From the NCBI GenBank assembly GCA_002424525.1, contig DIKJ01000188.1, positions 24,788-32,849 on the forward strand: a stretch of DNA of 8,062 bases, in the 5' to 3' direction. Source of the stretch: Bacteroidales bacterium UBA5621. GTDB taxonomy: Bacteria > Bacteroidota > Bacteroidia > Bacteroidales > VadinHA17. The position numbers were made by a program, and so were the translations under genes. The notes beneath the pieces are model-generated. The model was not told the DNA's origin. It ran no database searches and worked only from the letters and a program-made list of their open reading frames with translations. Below are positions 1 through 6,509 of this stretch, piece by piece (position 1 is the first letter of the stretch; every line of letters begins with the position of its first letter).

Positions 1-968
1 TACATGCCAAACCTCTGCTGTGACCTGTATGTCCCATCGGGTCTTATTACCTGGTGGAGGCCGCTGTAGGGGGTGCAGAACTCGGTATATTTACCCTCCC
101 TGTCGAAGTTGTAGGAACCACAGAAATAATCTTCCGTGCCTGTCCCGCAAATCGTAGGGAACATAGTATCTCCGTCCATAAAGAATTTTATTTCCCCTTC
201 TCCCCACCATCCGTTGTTATTAACGCCCCACGCCATATAGACACCGACAAAATGACCCTTGCCCTTTATTCCGTCGACAATGGGATAATCAGAAGTGGTA
301 TTGATGTTCAGCCGCCTGAACTGAGCGTGGAAATAGGCAGCATCGGCAGGAACTTCAGTAAGGGTATAGTCGATCTGATAATAGAGTGACATGGCGTCAG
401 CATCACTCACATTTTCCATGGTAATCCTGCATTTTTTGCGGAAGGGCATTACCCAGTAGCAGTTAAAGGCACTCCCGGGATTAACGCAGACTGCATTTGA
501 AACGAGCGGCGAATATTCGTTCCAGCCCATCCCGAAAAAGTCTCCTACAGGGCATTCCACAGAAGGTTCGGCTTCACCGTCCCAATAGATGCGAAGGATT
601 GAATAACGCCATTTACCGGTTGGGGTCATCCATATATGCTGGATGGCGCCCGGGCCCTCTATCTCTGCCATGGTGAATGTCTCCCCCGGCTTTATTCTCA
701 CATAGGGATTTACTTTCCAGCCCTGTCCAAGGTCGCGGGCTGCATTGAATGCATTGGCTGTGTTTGGTTTGTCCTTGTCGGCCGGGTCAGCCATTCCACC
801 CCTCCCCTTCTCGCCGGTGAAATTTTCAGGGCTTATGGAACGGGTTTTAGCATCGGATAATCTGTAAAGATTACCCATGTTCATGTCGAGGCCGTTAAAC
901 CTGCTTTGAGAGAATGCTGCCAGGGGCAGAAGCGTTGCCATCAGCAGAACCAGCAAAATTTTTTTCAT
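1..968 (-). CDS. Secreted GH172 (DUF2961) glycoside hydrolase, C-terminus cut by window edge
   Basis: The reading frame opens at ATG 968 and stays open to the window edge, giving 322 complete residues; the rest lies outside. Residues 1-20 form a Sec signal peptide (MKK, a Leu-rich core, then AFS before Q21), so the product is exported. The mature part shows DUF2961/GH172 signatures: SDAKTRSISPENFTGEKG (about 36-53), GPGAIQHIWMTP (about 98-109), RIYWDGE (about 119-125), VECPVGDFFGMGWNEYSPL (about 130-148) and CGTGTEDYFCGSYNF (about 274-288). Glu279 in the GTEDYF motif is the likely catalytic nucleophile by family analogy. Known GH172 members act on fructofuranosides (difructose anhydride) or D-arabinofuranosides; the substrate here cannot be told from sequence. 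Family members often assemble as multimers of double jelly rolls. No clear Shine-Dalgarno precedes the ATG, only an A/T-rich leader, as is common in Bacteroidota. It follows the PQQ-like gene after 92 bp on the same strand and may be cotranscribed. Family call is firm; substrate unknown. Confidence 0.5.
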   Translation of the reverse strand, partial: MKKILLVLLMATLLPLAAFSQSRFNGLDMNMGNLYRLSDAKTRSISPENFTGEKGRGGMADPADKDKPNTANAFNAARDLGQGWKVNPYVRIKPGETFTMAEIEGPGAIQHIWMTPTGKWRYSILRIYWDGEAEPSVECPVGDFFGMGWNEYSPLVSNAVCVNPGSAFNCYWVMPFRKKCRITMENVSDADAMSLYYQIDYTLTEVPADAAYFHAQFRRLNINTTSDYPIVDGIKGKGHFVGVYMAWGVNNNGWWGEGEIKFFMDGDTMFPTICGTGTEDYFCGSYNFDREGKYTEFCTPYSGLHQVIRPDGTYRSQQRFGM

Positions 969-1060
969 TTTCTTAAAATTAGATTGAGTTTAACAATTCA
1001 ACCTAAAATTAATAAATTGAATGGATTTGCTGATTAAGATCCTTTTAAAGTTGTGAATAT

Positions 1061-2398
1061 TTAATTTTGTCCATTCCTGCTGATATCATACACGAAAAGC
1101 TTATCTGCATGACGGATGTAGAGACGTCCGCCACAGACTACAGGATGAGCCCAGTACATACCCCTGCCTCCCTCGGGAACCTTAAACTCGCCTTTTGCTT
1201 CAAAACTTTCCGGCGATGCCCGTACAAGCCTCATGGTACCCCTCTCATCGAGCATATAAAGCATGCCATCTGCGAATGTAACGGATCCTTTGCCCCGGAT
1301 ATCATTCCAGGCCTGTTGCCCAGTCATAAAATCGAGACAGAACCAGCCCCTTGAATTGCTGCCGGAACCATACAGATACCCTTCATGAAGAATAACTCCT
1401 CCATGATGATTGTCCATCAGGTCAGTTTCCCATATAATTTCAGGAATAATTTCTTCTCCCGCCCTTTTAAGTCTGAAGAGCATGCTCCCCTTTCCGTACC
1501 CGCCTGAAATGAATACATGATCACCCCGGACGACAGGATCGGTGATGTTAAGCTCTCTCTGATTCTCAAAATCGACTTTCCAGAGCAGTTTTCCGGTTTT
1601 TGTATCCACACCATAGTAGCAGTTTGAACTTGAGCCCAATACCTGGCGGGATCCTCCGAAATCCATGATGATGGCAGAGGAGTAGCCCTCTATCCCGGGG
1701 ATCTCAGTGTTTGCCCAGACCAACTCTCCTGTGTTCCTGTTCAGACAAACCTGGAAGCCCTTTCTTCCTGCAGGACGAACATAGATATTGTCGCCGTCTG
1801 TCAGAAGCGATTCGGCATAGCCGTATTCGGGGATATCAGCATCAAATTCTTCGCGCAATTCCTTATACCATATCTCTTTGCCTGACTCAGCATCAAATGC
1901 AGCCAACCTTCCCATATCGCCCAGATGATAAATTACTCCGTTATCGAACGTCGGAGTGCTACGGGGACCGAGATATGAACTTGCATGAGACATGTTTGTG
2001 GACCACGAGATGCCGTTTGGCTGTTTCCAGACAGGATTCCCCGTAAGATCGAAACAGAAGACGTACGATTGATTGTCTAAAATTCCTGCCGTATAAATAA
2101 GACCTCCCCCGATTGAAACAGTGCTGAAGCCTTCACCAAGGCCGGCTGCCTCCCATAAAAGAAGAGGACCATCTTCCGGCCATTCCCTCAGGAGCCCTGT
2201 CTCAGATGATTTGTTTGTCCGGTCAGGTCCATGAAAAGATGGCCATTCACATAAATCCTGAACCTTTCCGGAGCATCCGGAAAGTGAAATGAGAAAACAA
2301 ATTGCCAGGTATGGGAAGAGTATTCTTTTCCAAAAACTGTCGGGTTTTCTGCTGTAATGATTTTCCGTGCTGACTGGTAAATTTAAACAGGTCTCCAT
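1061..2398 (-). CDS. PQQ-like beta-propeller repeat lipoprotein
   Basis: 445 residues. A basic and aromatic n-region ends in a hydrophobic stretch (about 26-40) and the lipobox LSGC with lipidated Cys42, so the protein is probably anchored in the outer or inner membrane. The mature N-terminus has WPSFHGPDR (52-60) followed by ETGLLREWPEDGP (66-78), the standard opening of the PQQ-binding-like propeller family. Blade repeats follow, each closing with a G-x-x-x-W motif: GNPVW (120-124), GKEIW (173-177), GELVW (224-228), then GKLLW and a later GQQAW. SYLGPRSTPTFDNGVIY (141-157) is also typical. I see no dehydrogenase module, so enzymatic PQQ use is not supported; BamB-like scaffolding or sugar-related roles are possible. 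Start choice: an in-frame TAA lies shortly upstream of ATG 2398 and no other ATG, GTG or TTG occurs before the lipobox, so the unusually long 25-residue n-region appears real. There is no Shine-Dalgarno; a 12-bp hairpin ends 10 nt before the start. The GH172 gene follows 92 bp downstream. Confidence 0.5.
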   Translation of the reverse strand: METCLNLPVSTENHYSRKPDSFWKRILFPYLAICFLISLSGCSGKVQDLCEWPSFHGPDRTNKSSETGLLREWPEDGPLLLWEAAGLGEGFSTVSIGGGLIYTAGILDNQSYVFCFDLTGNPVWKQPNGISWSTNMSHASSYLGPRSTPTFDNGVIYHLGDMGRLAAFDAESGKEIWYKELREEFDADIPEYGYAESLLTDGDNIYVRPAGRKGFQVCLNRNTGELVWANTEIPGIEGYSSAIIMDFGGSRQVLGSSSNCYYGVDTKTGKLLWKVDFENQRELNITDPVVRGDHVFISGGYGKGSMLFRLKRAGEEIIPEIIWETDLMDNHHGGVILHEGYLYGSGSNSRGWFCLDFMTGQQAWNDIRGKGSVTFADGMLYMLDERGTMRLVRASPESFEAKGEFKVPEGGRGMYWAHPVVCGGRLYIRHADKLFVYDISRNGQN

Positions 2399-2408
2399 AG
2401 GATACGTG

Positions 2409-2451
2409 TATTATATTGCCTTTCTTCATTTTCCGAAGCGGCAATATAATA
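2409..2451 (-). promoter_or_regulatory. Perfect 12-bp inverted repeat just upstream of the propeller lipoprotein gene
   Basis: On the minus strand TATTATATTGCC (2451-2440) pairs perfectly with GGCAATATAATA (2420-2409). Inside, CTTC (2438-2435) can pair with GAAG (2427-2424) around a 7-nt loop. The structure ends 10 nt before the ATG at 2398. As RNA it would be a long hairpin abutting the start region and could affect translation; as DNA it could be a repressor or activator site. It lacks a following U-run, so a simple terminator for the upstream lipoprotein gene is less likely. The inverted repeat is certain; the function is inferred. Confidence 0.5.
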
Positions 2452-2486
2452 TATTTTCCGTTTAAGCCAAAAGGGAACCCCGACTG

Positions 2487-2519
2487 GCAAAAAGGTAGTT
2501 GGATAAATATACCTTTTGC
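2487..2519 (-). terminator. Possible weak hairpin after the small lipoprotein gene
   Basis: AAAAGGTA (2490-2497) pairs with TACCTTTT (2510-2517). GC on each outer side also pairs after a one-base bulge (A2489), and the loop is 12 nt. It lies about 75 bp past the lipoprotein stop. On the minus strand the second arm is itself T-rich (TACCTTTTTGC), but no separate U-tract follows and the stem is A/T-rich, so termination would be weak. It could instead be an operator. Confidence 0.5.
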
Positions 2520-2593
2520 AACAACCCCGTAACAGAAGGAATTAAATGGACCCGGATCGCTGGCTTCGCCCGGAACTACAGCCTCTTGCAGGA

Positions 2594-3034
2594 TTATTTG
2601 ATCCTGAGGTACTTTTCAGTCCAGTTCAGTCGCGGATCGGGCTTGCCGGTATTATCGACCGGGAATATATGAAGAAGAGTATCATTCCTGATTTCCAGCC
2701 ATATCTTGTTCTTGCGGCCTTCATATGTTTTGTCGAAATGATAGAGGATATCCTCTTCATAAATATTGCCGCTGAGAGTAAAAGTCCCGACACCAAACCT
2801 GTAACTGGTAATGGTGTCGACACGGTAGCGGCCAACGAATGAAAAATGCTTGTCAGACCATGTCTTGATCTGGTCTATAGCATATCTTTCGGAAAAATAA
2901 TTTGTCACTTTTCCGCTTTCCATCCTTTGCATCTGGACCATTTGCCATGAACCTGCAAGTGGTTGATCAACTTTTTTGCCACAGCTTAAGGTCATCAGAA
3001 TAATAATCAGACCAAAACAGATAACGTTTTTCAT
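2594..3034 (-). CDS. Small lipocalin-like lipoprotein, function unknown
   Basis: 146 residues. Residues 1-17 are a short hydrophobic signal ending TLSC, with Cys18 as the predicted lipidation site; Thr at -3 is slightly unusual for a lipobox. The mature start, PLAGSWQMVQMQRM (25-38), carries the G-x-W opening (Gly28, Trp30) seen in lipocalin-like beta-barrel domains of Bacteroidota lipoproteins. The rest alternates short polar and aromatic beta-type segments and ends near NWTEKYLRIK, the last strand. I do not recognise a specific family member and assign no ligand. The ATG at 3034 has no Shine-Dalgarno of its own; it overlaps the stop of a possible upstream leader ORF (ATGA). A good Bacteroidota promoter sits at 3085-3115. 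The next gene downstream (the propeller lipoprotein) is 195 bp away, with two inverted repeats between them, so cotranscription is uncertain. Confidence 0.5.
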   Translation of the reverse strand: MKNVICFGLIIILMTLSCGKKVDQPLAGSWQMVQMQRMESGKVTNYFSERYAIDQIKTWSDKHFSFVGRYRVDTITSYRFGVGTFTLSGNIYEEDILYHFDKTYEGRKNKIWLEIRNDTLLHIFPVDNTGKPDPRLNWTEKYLRIK

Positions 3035-3063
3035 AGCTGAAGATTTAATTTACTGACTTGCAA
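3031..3063 (-). CDS. Possible 10-codon leader ORF coupled to the small lipoprotein
   Basis: A perfect AGGAGGT (3078-3072, minus strand) is followed after 8 nt by TTG (3063-3061), which opens a 10-codon frame (MQVSKLNLQL if TTG is read as Met). Its TGA (3033-3031) overlaps the lipoprotein ATG (3034-3032) as ATGA, the usual layout of translational coupling. The AGGAGGT is about 37 nt from the lipoprotein ATG, too far to serve it directly. The frame is very short and could arise by chance; Bacteroidota also rely little on Shine-Dalgarno pairing. The arrangement is seen; translation is inferred. Confidence 0.5.
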   Translation of the reverse strand: MQVSKLNLQL

Positions 3064-3084
3064 TATATATTACCTCCTGATATT

Positions 3085-3115
3085 CAAAGTTACGCCTTTA
3101 TGAAATCAAAGTCAA
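3085..3115 (-). promoter_or_regulatory. Bacteroidota-type housekeeping promoter for the small lipoprotein gene
   Basis: On the minus strand TTG (3115-3113) is followed after exactly 20 nt by TAACTTTG (3092-3085). This matches the Bacteroidota primary sigma consensus (TTTG near -33, TAnnTTTG near -7), including the usual spacing. Transcription would start around 3079-3080, placing the AGGAGGT at the extreme 5' end of the message and about 45 nt before the lipoprotein ATG. Confidence 0.5.
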
Positions 3116-3158
3116 GTTTATTCTATCGGAGTTCCCAGCCTTTGTAAGTAAATCCTGC

Positions 3159-3224
3159 ATTAATTAACTCAAGTTGCCGGGTGCTGGTTCCTGGTTGCTG
3201 AACTAGCAACTTAGGTTAATTAAT
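3159..3224. repeat. Compact palindromic intergenic element flanked by TTAATTAA
   Basis: The 19-nt arms 3159-3177 (ATTAATTAAC, TC, AAGTTGC) and 3206-3224 (GCAACTT, AG, GTTAATTAAT) are complementary at 17 of 19 positions. TTAATTAA occurs as a direct copy on both sides (3160-3167, 3216-3223). The centre holds the tandem repeat CTGGTTC/CTGGTTG (3184-3197) and a second possible hairpin, GTTGCT (3194-3199) with AGCAAC (3205-3210), which competes for the right arm. The layout resembles a REP-like or miniature mobile element with a possible 8-bp target duplication, but TTAATTAA is itself palindromic, so the duplication cannot be told from arm extension. It sits between divergent genes and is not a clean terminator. 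Confidence 0.5.
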
Positions 3225-3327
3225 TCTCCGGCAGGAACAAAAGAATCCGAAATTAGTGTGTAATTTAACGGTGCATTAAAACCCTGCACTGGCTGACAAA
3301 AAGTAACCGCATCCACAACCGGGAAAA

Positions 3328-5310
3328 ATGGAACTGGCAATACTGAAAGACATAGTATTGATCTTTGCCTTATCCACTCTGGTAAACCTTGTATTTACGA
3401 GATTCAGGATCCCTACCGTTGTCGGATATCTCCTGACCGGCATAATAGCAGGACCCCATCTGCTTTCACTTGTTTCGGCAAGGTATCAGATAGAACTCAT
3501 TGCCGAAATCGGGGTTGTCCTTCTGCTTTTCACTATCGGCATGGAGTTTTCTCTGAAACATCTTTTAAAAATCAGGAGGATAGTGTTCTTTGGCGGGTTG
3601 TTGCAGGTATTTGTCACGGCAGGGGTTTTTGTAGTTGCTACTCATTTCTATGGTATTGACTGGAAAGCAGCTGCATTTTTCGGGTTCCTTCTGGCCTTAA
3701 GCAGTTCGGCACTGGTATTGAAGCTTCTCCAGGAAAGATCGGAACTTACGTCGAACTACGGGCGTACGGTCCTGGGTATACTCATCTTCCAGGACCTGAT
3801 GGTTGTGCCTCTCATTCTTTTCAGTAATATCCTGGCCGGCAACTCGGTAAACATCCCGGTTGAATTACTGATCATGTCGCTGAAAGTAATATTCATACTT
3901 GGGCTGGTTTATGCAGGCAACAAGTGGCTCCTTCCGAAATTGCTTCATCTGATCGCCATGACAAAAAACCAGGAGCTCTTCATCATGAGTATTTTCCTGA
4001 TCTGTTTTGCAGTGGCACTGCTGACCTCAAAGCTGGGCATGTCTCTTGCACTGGGGGCATTCCTGGCCGGACTGATGATATCCGATTCGGAATACAGCCA
4101 CAACGCCTTCGGCAACTTCCTTCCTATCAAGGATGTATTCGCAAGCTTCTTCTTCGTTTCAATCGGAATGCTTGTTGAAATCTCCTTTATCATTGAAAAC
4201 TACAAACTGGTTCTTATCAGTGTTTTAATGGTTATCATTCTGAAAAGCCTGATAGCCGGGGGTGTGGGCTTTTTACTCGGACATACCCTCAAAGGGACGG
4301 TGCTGATCGGACTCGCGTTGAGCCAGGTGGGTGAATTTTCGTTCATACTTGCCAAAATAGGATTCAGTAATTCAATATTGTCAGATTACTTCTACCACCT
4401 TTTTCTGGCAATAGCCGTGGTAACCATGGCCCTTACGCCGCTTTTATTTCATGTTTCCGTACCACTCTCTAACTTATTACTCAAACTGCCGCTTCCAGGC
4501 TTTCTGGTAAACGGGCTTTTCCCGCTTAAAGAGATTGAAATTCCCGATTTCAGCAACCATCTCGTAATAATAGGAAAAGATGCCAGTGCCATCAAATTGT
4601 CGATAATGGCAAAATATAACAACCTGAGGCATGTATCAGTAATATTTGACCCATCGCTGGCAAAAGAGAAAATGAACGAGGGAGACCTTGTAGTTTACGG
4701 CGATGCTACAAACGAGTCTGTATTGAAAAAGGCGTATGCTGACAAAGCCGATATTGTGGTGGTCTCGGTAGGGAAAATAGTACCATGCATGGCAATTGTC
4801 GAAAAAGTAAGACAGCTGAATAAAAATGCATATATCCTGGTCAGGGCTCCGCGAATCGTCAATATTGAACAGCTTTACAGGATAGGGGCAGACCAGGTGC
4901 TGGCCGAGAAACTCGAGATAGCCATTGATCTGCTTAACAGGATTCTTCTAAAAAGGCTGGTGCCACAGAATGAAGTGAACAGGATACTTACCCGGATAAG
5001 GAACTTCAACCTCGGGGTCTTTAGTGAAAAGGACATGGCAGGCAAGACTTCCATCCTTGATGAGTTTTCGAATATCAATATCACTGCCGTAAAGGTTGAA
5101 CCTGACTCCGCGGCAGAAGGGAGATCGCTCATCGAGATAGATCTGCGCAAAACGACAGGTGTAACGGTTTTGGCGATAAGAAGGGGGAGTGATGTTATCG
5201 AACATCCGGTACCGGAAACTGTTCTGAACAAAAATGACATTGCCTACCTTTTGGGAAACCCTGAACAGATAAACTTTGCCTCGGAACTTCTTCACCAGAA
5301 AATTAAATAA
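3328..5310 (+). CDS. CPA2-family cation:proton antiporter with C-terminal RCK module
   Basis: 660 residues, the usual length for KefB/KefC-type or related monovalent cation:H+ antiporters with a soluble tail. Residues about 5-385 contain roughly 12-13 membrane helices with family motifs: FRIPTVVGYLLTGIIAGP (26-43), GVVLLLFTIGMEFS (62-75), SSSALVLKLLQER (125-137), ILIFQDLMVVP (151-161) with the ion-binding Gln155-Asp156 position, and ALGAFLAGLMISDSEY (241-256). Residues about 410-545 are a TrkA-N/RCK domain, with an acidic residue ending strand 2 (Asp441) and YGDATNESVLKKA (457-469). Residues about 575-655 are a TrkA-C domain. The first RCK loop is G416-K-D-A-S-A421 and lacks the usual GxGxxG, so nucleotide sensing may be altered. 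It likely exchanges K+ or Na+ for H+ at the inner membrane; the ion is not determinable. No KefF/KefG-like partner is next to it. The start at ATG 3328 has only a weak GGGAAAA upstream. It stands alone on the plus strand and ends at a strong terminator. Confidence 0.5.
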   Translation: MELAILKDIVLIFALSTLVNLVFTRFRIPTVVGYLLTGIIAGPHLLSLVSARYQIELIAEIGVVLLLFTIGMEFSLKHLLKIRRIVFFGGLLQVFVTAGVFVVATHFYGIDWKAAAFFGFLLALSSSALVLKLLQERSELTSNYGRTVLGILIFQDLMVVPLILFSNILAGNSVNIPVELLIMSLKVIFILGLVYAGNKWLLPKLLHLIAMTKNQELFIMSIFLICFAVALLTSKLGMSLALGAFLAGLMISDSEYSHNAFGNFLPIKDVFASFFFVSIGMLVEISFIIENYKLVLISVLMVIILKSLIAGGVGFLLGHTLKGTVLIGLALSQVGEFSFILAKIGFSNSILSDYFYHLFLAIAVVTMALTPLLFHVSVPLSNLLLKLPLPGFLVNGLFPLKEIEIPDFSNHLVIIGKDASAIKLSIMAKYNNLRHVSVIFDPSLAKEKMNEGDLVVYGDATNESVLKKAYADKADIVVVSVGKIVPCMAIVEKVRQLNKNAYILVRAPRIVNIEQLYRIGADQVLAEKLEIAIDLLNRILLKRLVPQNEVNRILTRIRNFNLGVFSEKDMAGKTSILDEFSNINITAVKVEPDSAAEGRSLIEIDLRKTTGVTVLAIRRGSDVIEHPVPETVLNKNDIAYLLGNPEQINFASELLHQKIK

Positions 5311-5311
5311 T

Positions 5312-5335
5312 AAAAGGCGCCTGAAAGCGCCTTTT
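5312..5335. terminator. Bidirectional intrinsic terminator between convergent genes
   Basis: AAAAGGCGC (5312-5320) and GCGCCTTTT (5327-5335) form a perfect 9-bp stem with a 6-nt loop. A-rich and T-rich ends flank the GC core in both directions. It begins 2 nt after the antiporter stop and lies 44 bp past the stop of the convergent coiled-coil gene, so it can end transcripts from both strands. Confidence 0.5.
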
Positions 5336-5379
5336 ACTACGTTTGCGACAGCGGATCTCCCGACTTCGACTGTAAGCTA

Positions 5380-6363
5380 TTATTTTATTAACTCAACGAC
5401 AGCATACCTTGAGATCTTCCAGAATTCATCAGGATTTTTTATCTCGATTCCGGCGATCTTGTTTTCCCCTTCAGCTATAATCTCATATGATCCTGACGGA
5501 TGATTGGTTATGAGCTTTGCATTTTTTGAATTAACAGGGATAAGCCTGGTTTCGGTGATGTCCACCCTCGTAAAAAGACTGTCAGGTGAATCCTCAATCA
5601 GAGCTTCCCTTTTCCCCAATCCGAGAAATCCTCCTTCTTTTGTAAGGATGCCCTTTTCCTTCAGGTCCTTGTATGTGCCGTAAACAAGATAAGCCTTGTT
5701 CATCTCTTCTGTCTGACTGCTGATAGTCTCGGTCTGTTGGGAAACAGTTACCTGCAGACCGGTCATCTGGTTATTGAGCTGTCCGATCTCAAAATCTTTT
5801 TCGACAAGCGCAAGTTTCAATCCGGATATTTCACCCTCGCGCTGTACAATTGAAGCCTCGAGGCTGGCAATCATATTTTGCAAACCGGAAATTTCTGTTC
5901 CCGATTTTTTCAGCTGGGCACTCAGCTGGGCGATCCTCTTTTTGTTATTCTCAAGTAAAGTGTTTATAAGCCTGATGTCTTCCAGAATCTGCTCCTTCCT
6001 CTCCTTTGAGAATTCGACATCCGACGATTTCAGGGTGATCAGATCCTCTTTCTGCTTAATCACACTAAGGTCCTTCTCAATCTGATCAAAGGTCATCAGC
6101 CATGAATTGATGGTCGAATCCCTCGTAACCAGCTGTAGCTCAAATGAGGTTCTTTCCTCCTCCATGAGAGCGATCTGCCTGTTATGCTCGCGGTTGTAAG
6201 CCGAATAAACAAAAATCCCGGCGGCAATAATTAATATAACACTGATTGCCGCAGTGATCAGAGATCCTCTGGTAAGTCCTTCTTTTTTGGCTTTTTTAAC
6301 GTTATCCCTCATGGTAATTTTTTCATCCATGAAAACAGGATCATTTTTTTCATCATTTTTCAT
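5380..6363 (-). CDS. Single-pass membrane protein with long coiled coil and conserved C-terminal domain
   Basis: 327 residues. A charged, Lys-rich N-terminus (1-33) precedes one transmembrane helix (about 34-56, ITAAISVILIIAAGIFVY). Residues about 60-223 are heptad-rich, with many Glu, Lys, Gln and Leu residues, and predict a long coiled coil. A compact C-terminal domain (about 224-327) contains AYLVYGTYKDLKEKGIL (224-240), NHPSGSY (287-293) and a DEFWKISRY segment near the end. From memory, this coiled-coil plus C-terminal layout resembles Bacteroidota proteins annotated as Cbp1-family collagen-binding adhesins, but those usually begin with a lipoprotein signal; here a positive N-terminus followed by the helix suggests an inner-membrane anchor with the coil in the periplasm. 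The name implies nothing proven about adhesion. The start at ATG 6363 is supported by GGGAGG 7 nt upstream, so the internal Met12 and Met18 are not preferred. A sigma-54-type promoter and a dyad lie upstream, next to a sigma-54 activator gene. Confidence 0.5.
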   Translation of the reverse strand: MKNDEKNDPVFMDEKITMRDNVKKAKKEGLTRGSLITAAISVILIIAAGIFVYSAYNREHNRQIALMEEERTSFELQLVTRDSTINSWLMTFDQIEKDLSVIKQKEDLITLKSSDVEFSKERKEQILEDIRLINTLLENNKKRIAQLSAQLKKSGTEISGLQNMIASLEASIVQREGEISGLKLALVEKDFEIGQLNNQMTGLQVTVSQQTETISSQTEEMNKAYLVYGTYKDLKEKGILTKEGGFLGLGKREALIEDSPDSLFTRVDITETRLIPVNSKNAKLITNHPSGSYEIIAEGENKIAGIEIKNPDEFWKISRYAVVELIK

Positions 6364-6370
6364 TGTTGGT

Positions 6371-6376
6371 CCTCCC
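6371..6376 (-). promoter_or_regulatory. Strong Shine-Dalgarno site fixing the coiled-coil protein start
   Basis: GGGAGG (minus strand, 6376-6371) sits 7 nt before ATG 6363. This is the best-placed Shine-Dalgarno for a main gene in this window, and it selects the first Met over Met12 and Met18. Confidence 0.5.
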
Positions 6377-6428
6377 TTATTAAGTTTATAAACTGGTAAT
6401 ACTTCTCTTTTAAGATTTAACAGTTCAT

Positions 6429-6444
6429 TGCAAAGGAGATGCCT
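6429..6444 (-). promoter_or_regulatory. Sigma-54 (-24/-12) promoter of the coiled-coil protein gene
   Basis: The minus-strand sequence AGGCATCTCCTTTGCA (6444-6429) matches the sigma-54 pattern TGGCAy-N5-TTGCA at all key positions except the first base. GG (-24) and GC (-12) have the required 10-bp gap, and TTGCA is exact. Transcription would start near 6418, giving a leader of about 55 nt before ATG 6363. No good TAnnTTTG promoter is visible between here and the gene. The neighbouring gene encodes a sigma-54 activator, which makes a chance match less likely. Confidence 0.5.
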
Positions 6445-6509
6445 GAAATTTAAGCGGCATGTAATCTGTTAATATTGCGTGGATTAGCTTATCAGCAGAA
6501 AGAGCCTGA

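Noticed and set aside
54..389. Open plus-strand frame of 111 codons
   Set aside because: It lies entirely opposite the GH172 coding frame, whose translation matches a known family; the plus-strand product shows no domain.
996..1022. ATTCAA/TTGAAT inverted repeat between the propeller and GH172 genes as a terminator
   Set aside because: Only 6 A/T-rich pairs with a 15-nt loop and no U-run; unlikely to end transcription.
2247..2444. Alternative minus-strand frame starting MPLRKMKKGN, possibly a frameshifted N-terminus of the propeller lipoprotein
   Set aside because: It runs through the same DNA in another frame and yields no signal peptide or propeller motif; the annotated frame already contains the full lipobox and the WPSFHGPDR opening.
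2546..2842. Open plus-strand frame of 98 codons
   Set aside because: It is antisense to the small lipoprotein, which has a signal peptide, lipobox and promoter; the plus-strand product looks like mirror-frame noise.
3250..3275. TAATTTAA as a -7 element for the antiporter, and GTGCA-N9-TGCAC (3271-3289) as an operator
   Set aside because: The -7 match lacks the terminal TG and has no TTG 19-21 bp upstream; the 5-bp dyad is short enough to be chance.
4875..5295. Two overlapping minus-strand frames of 115-121 codons
   Set aside because: Both lie inside the RCK/TrkA-C region of the antiporter, which is continuous and conserved on the plus strand.
6455..6471. Second sigma-54-like site on the plus strand (GGCATG...)
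   Set aside because: The -12 element reads CTGT rather than TTGC, and no plus-strand gene follows.
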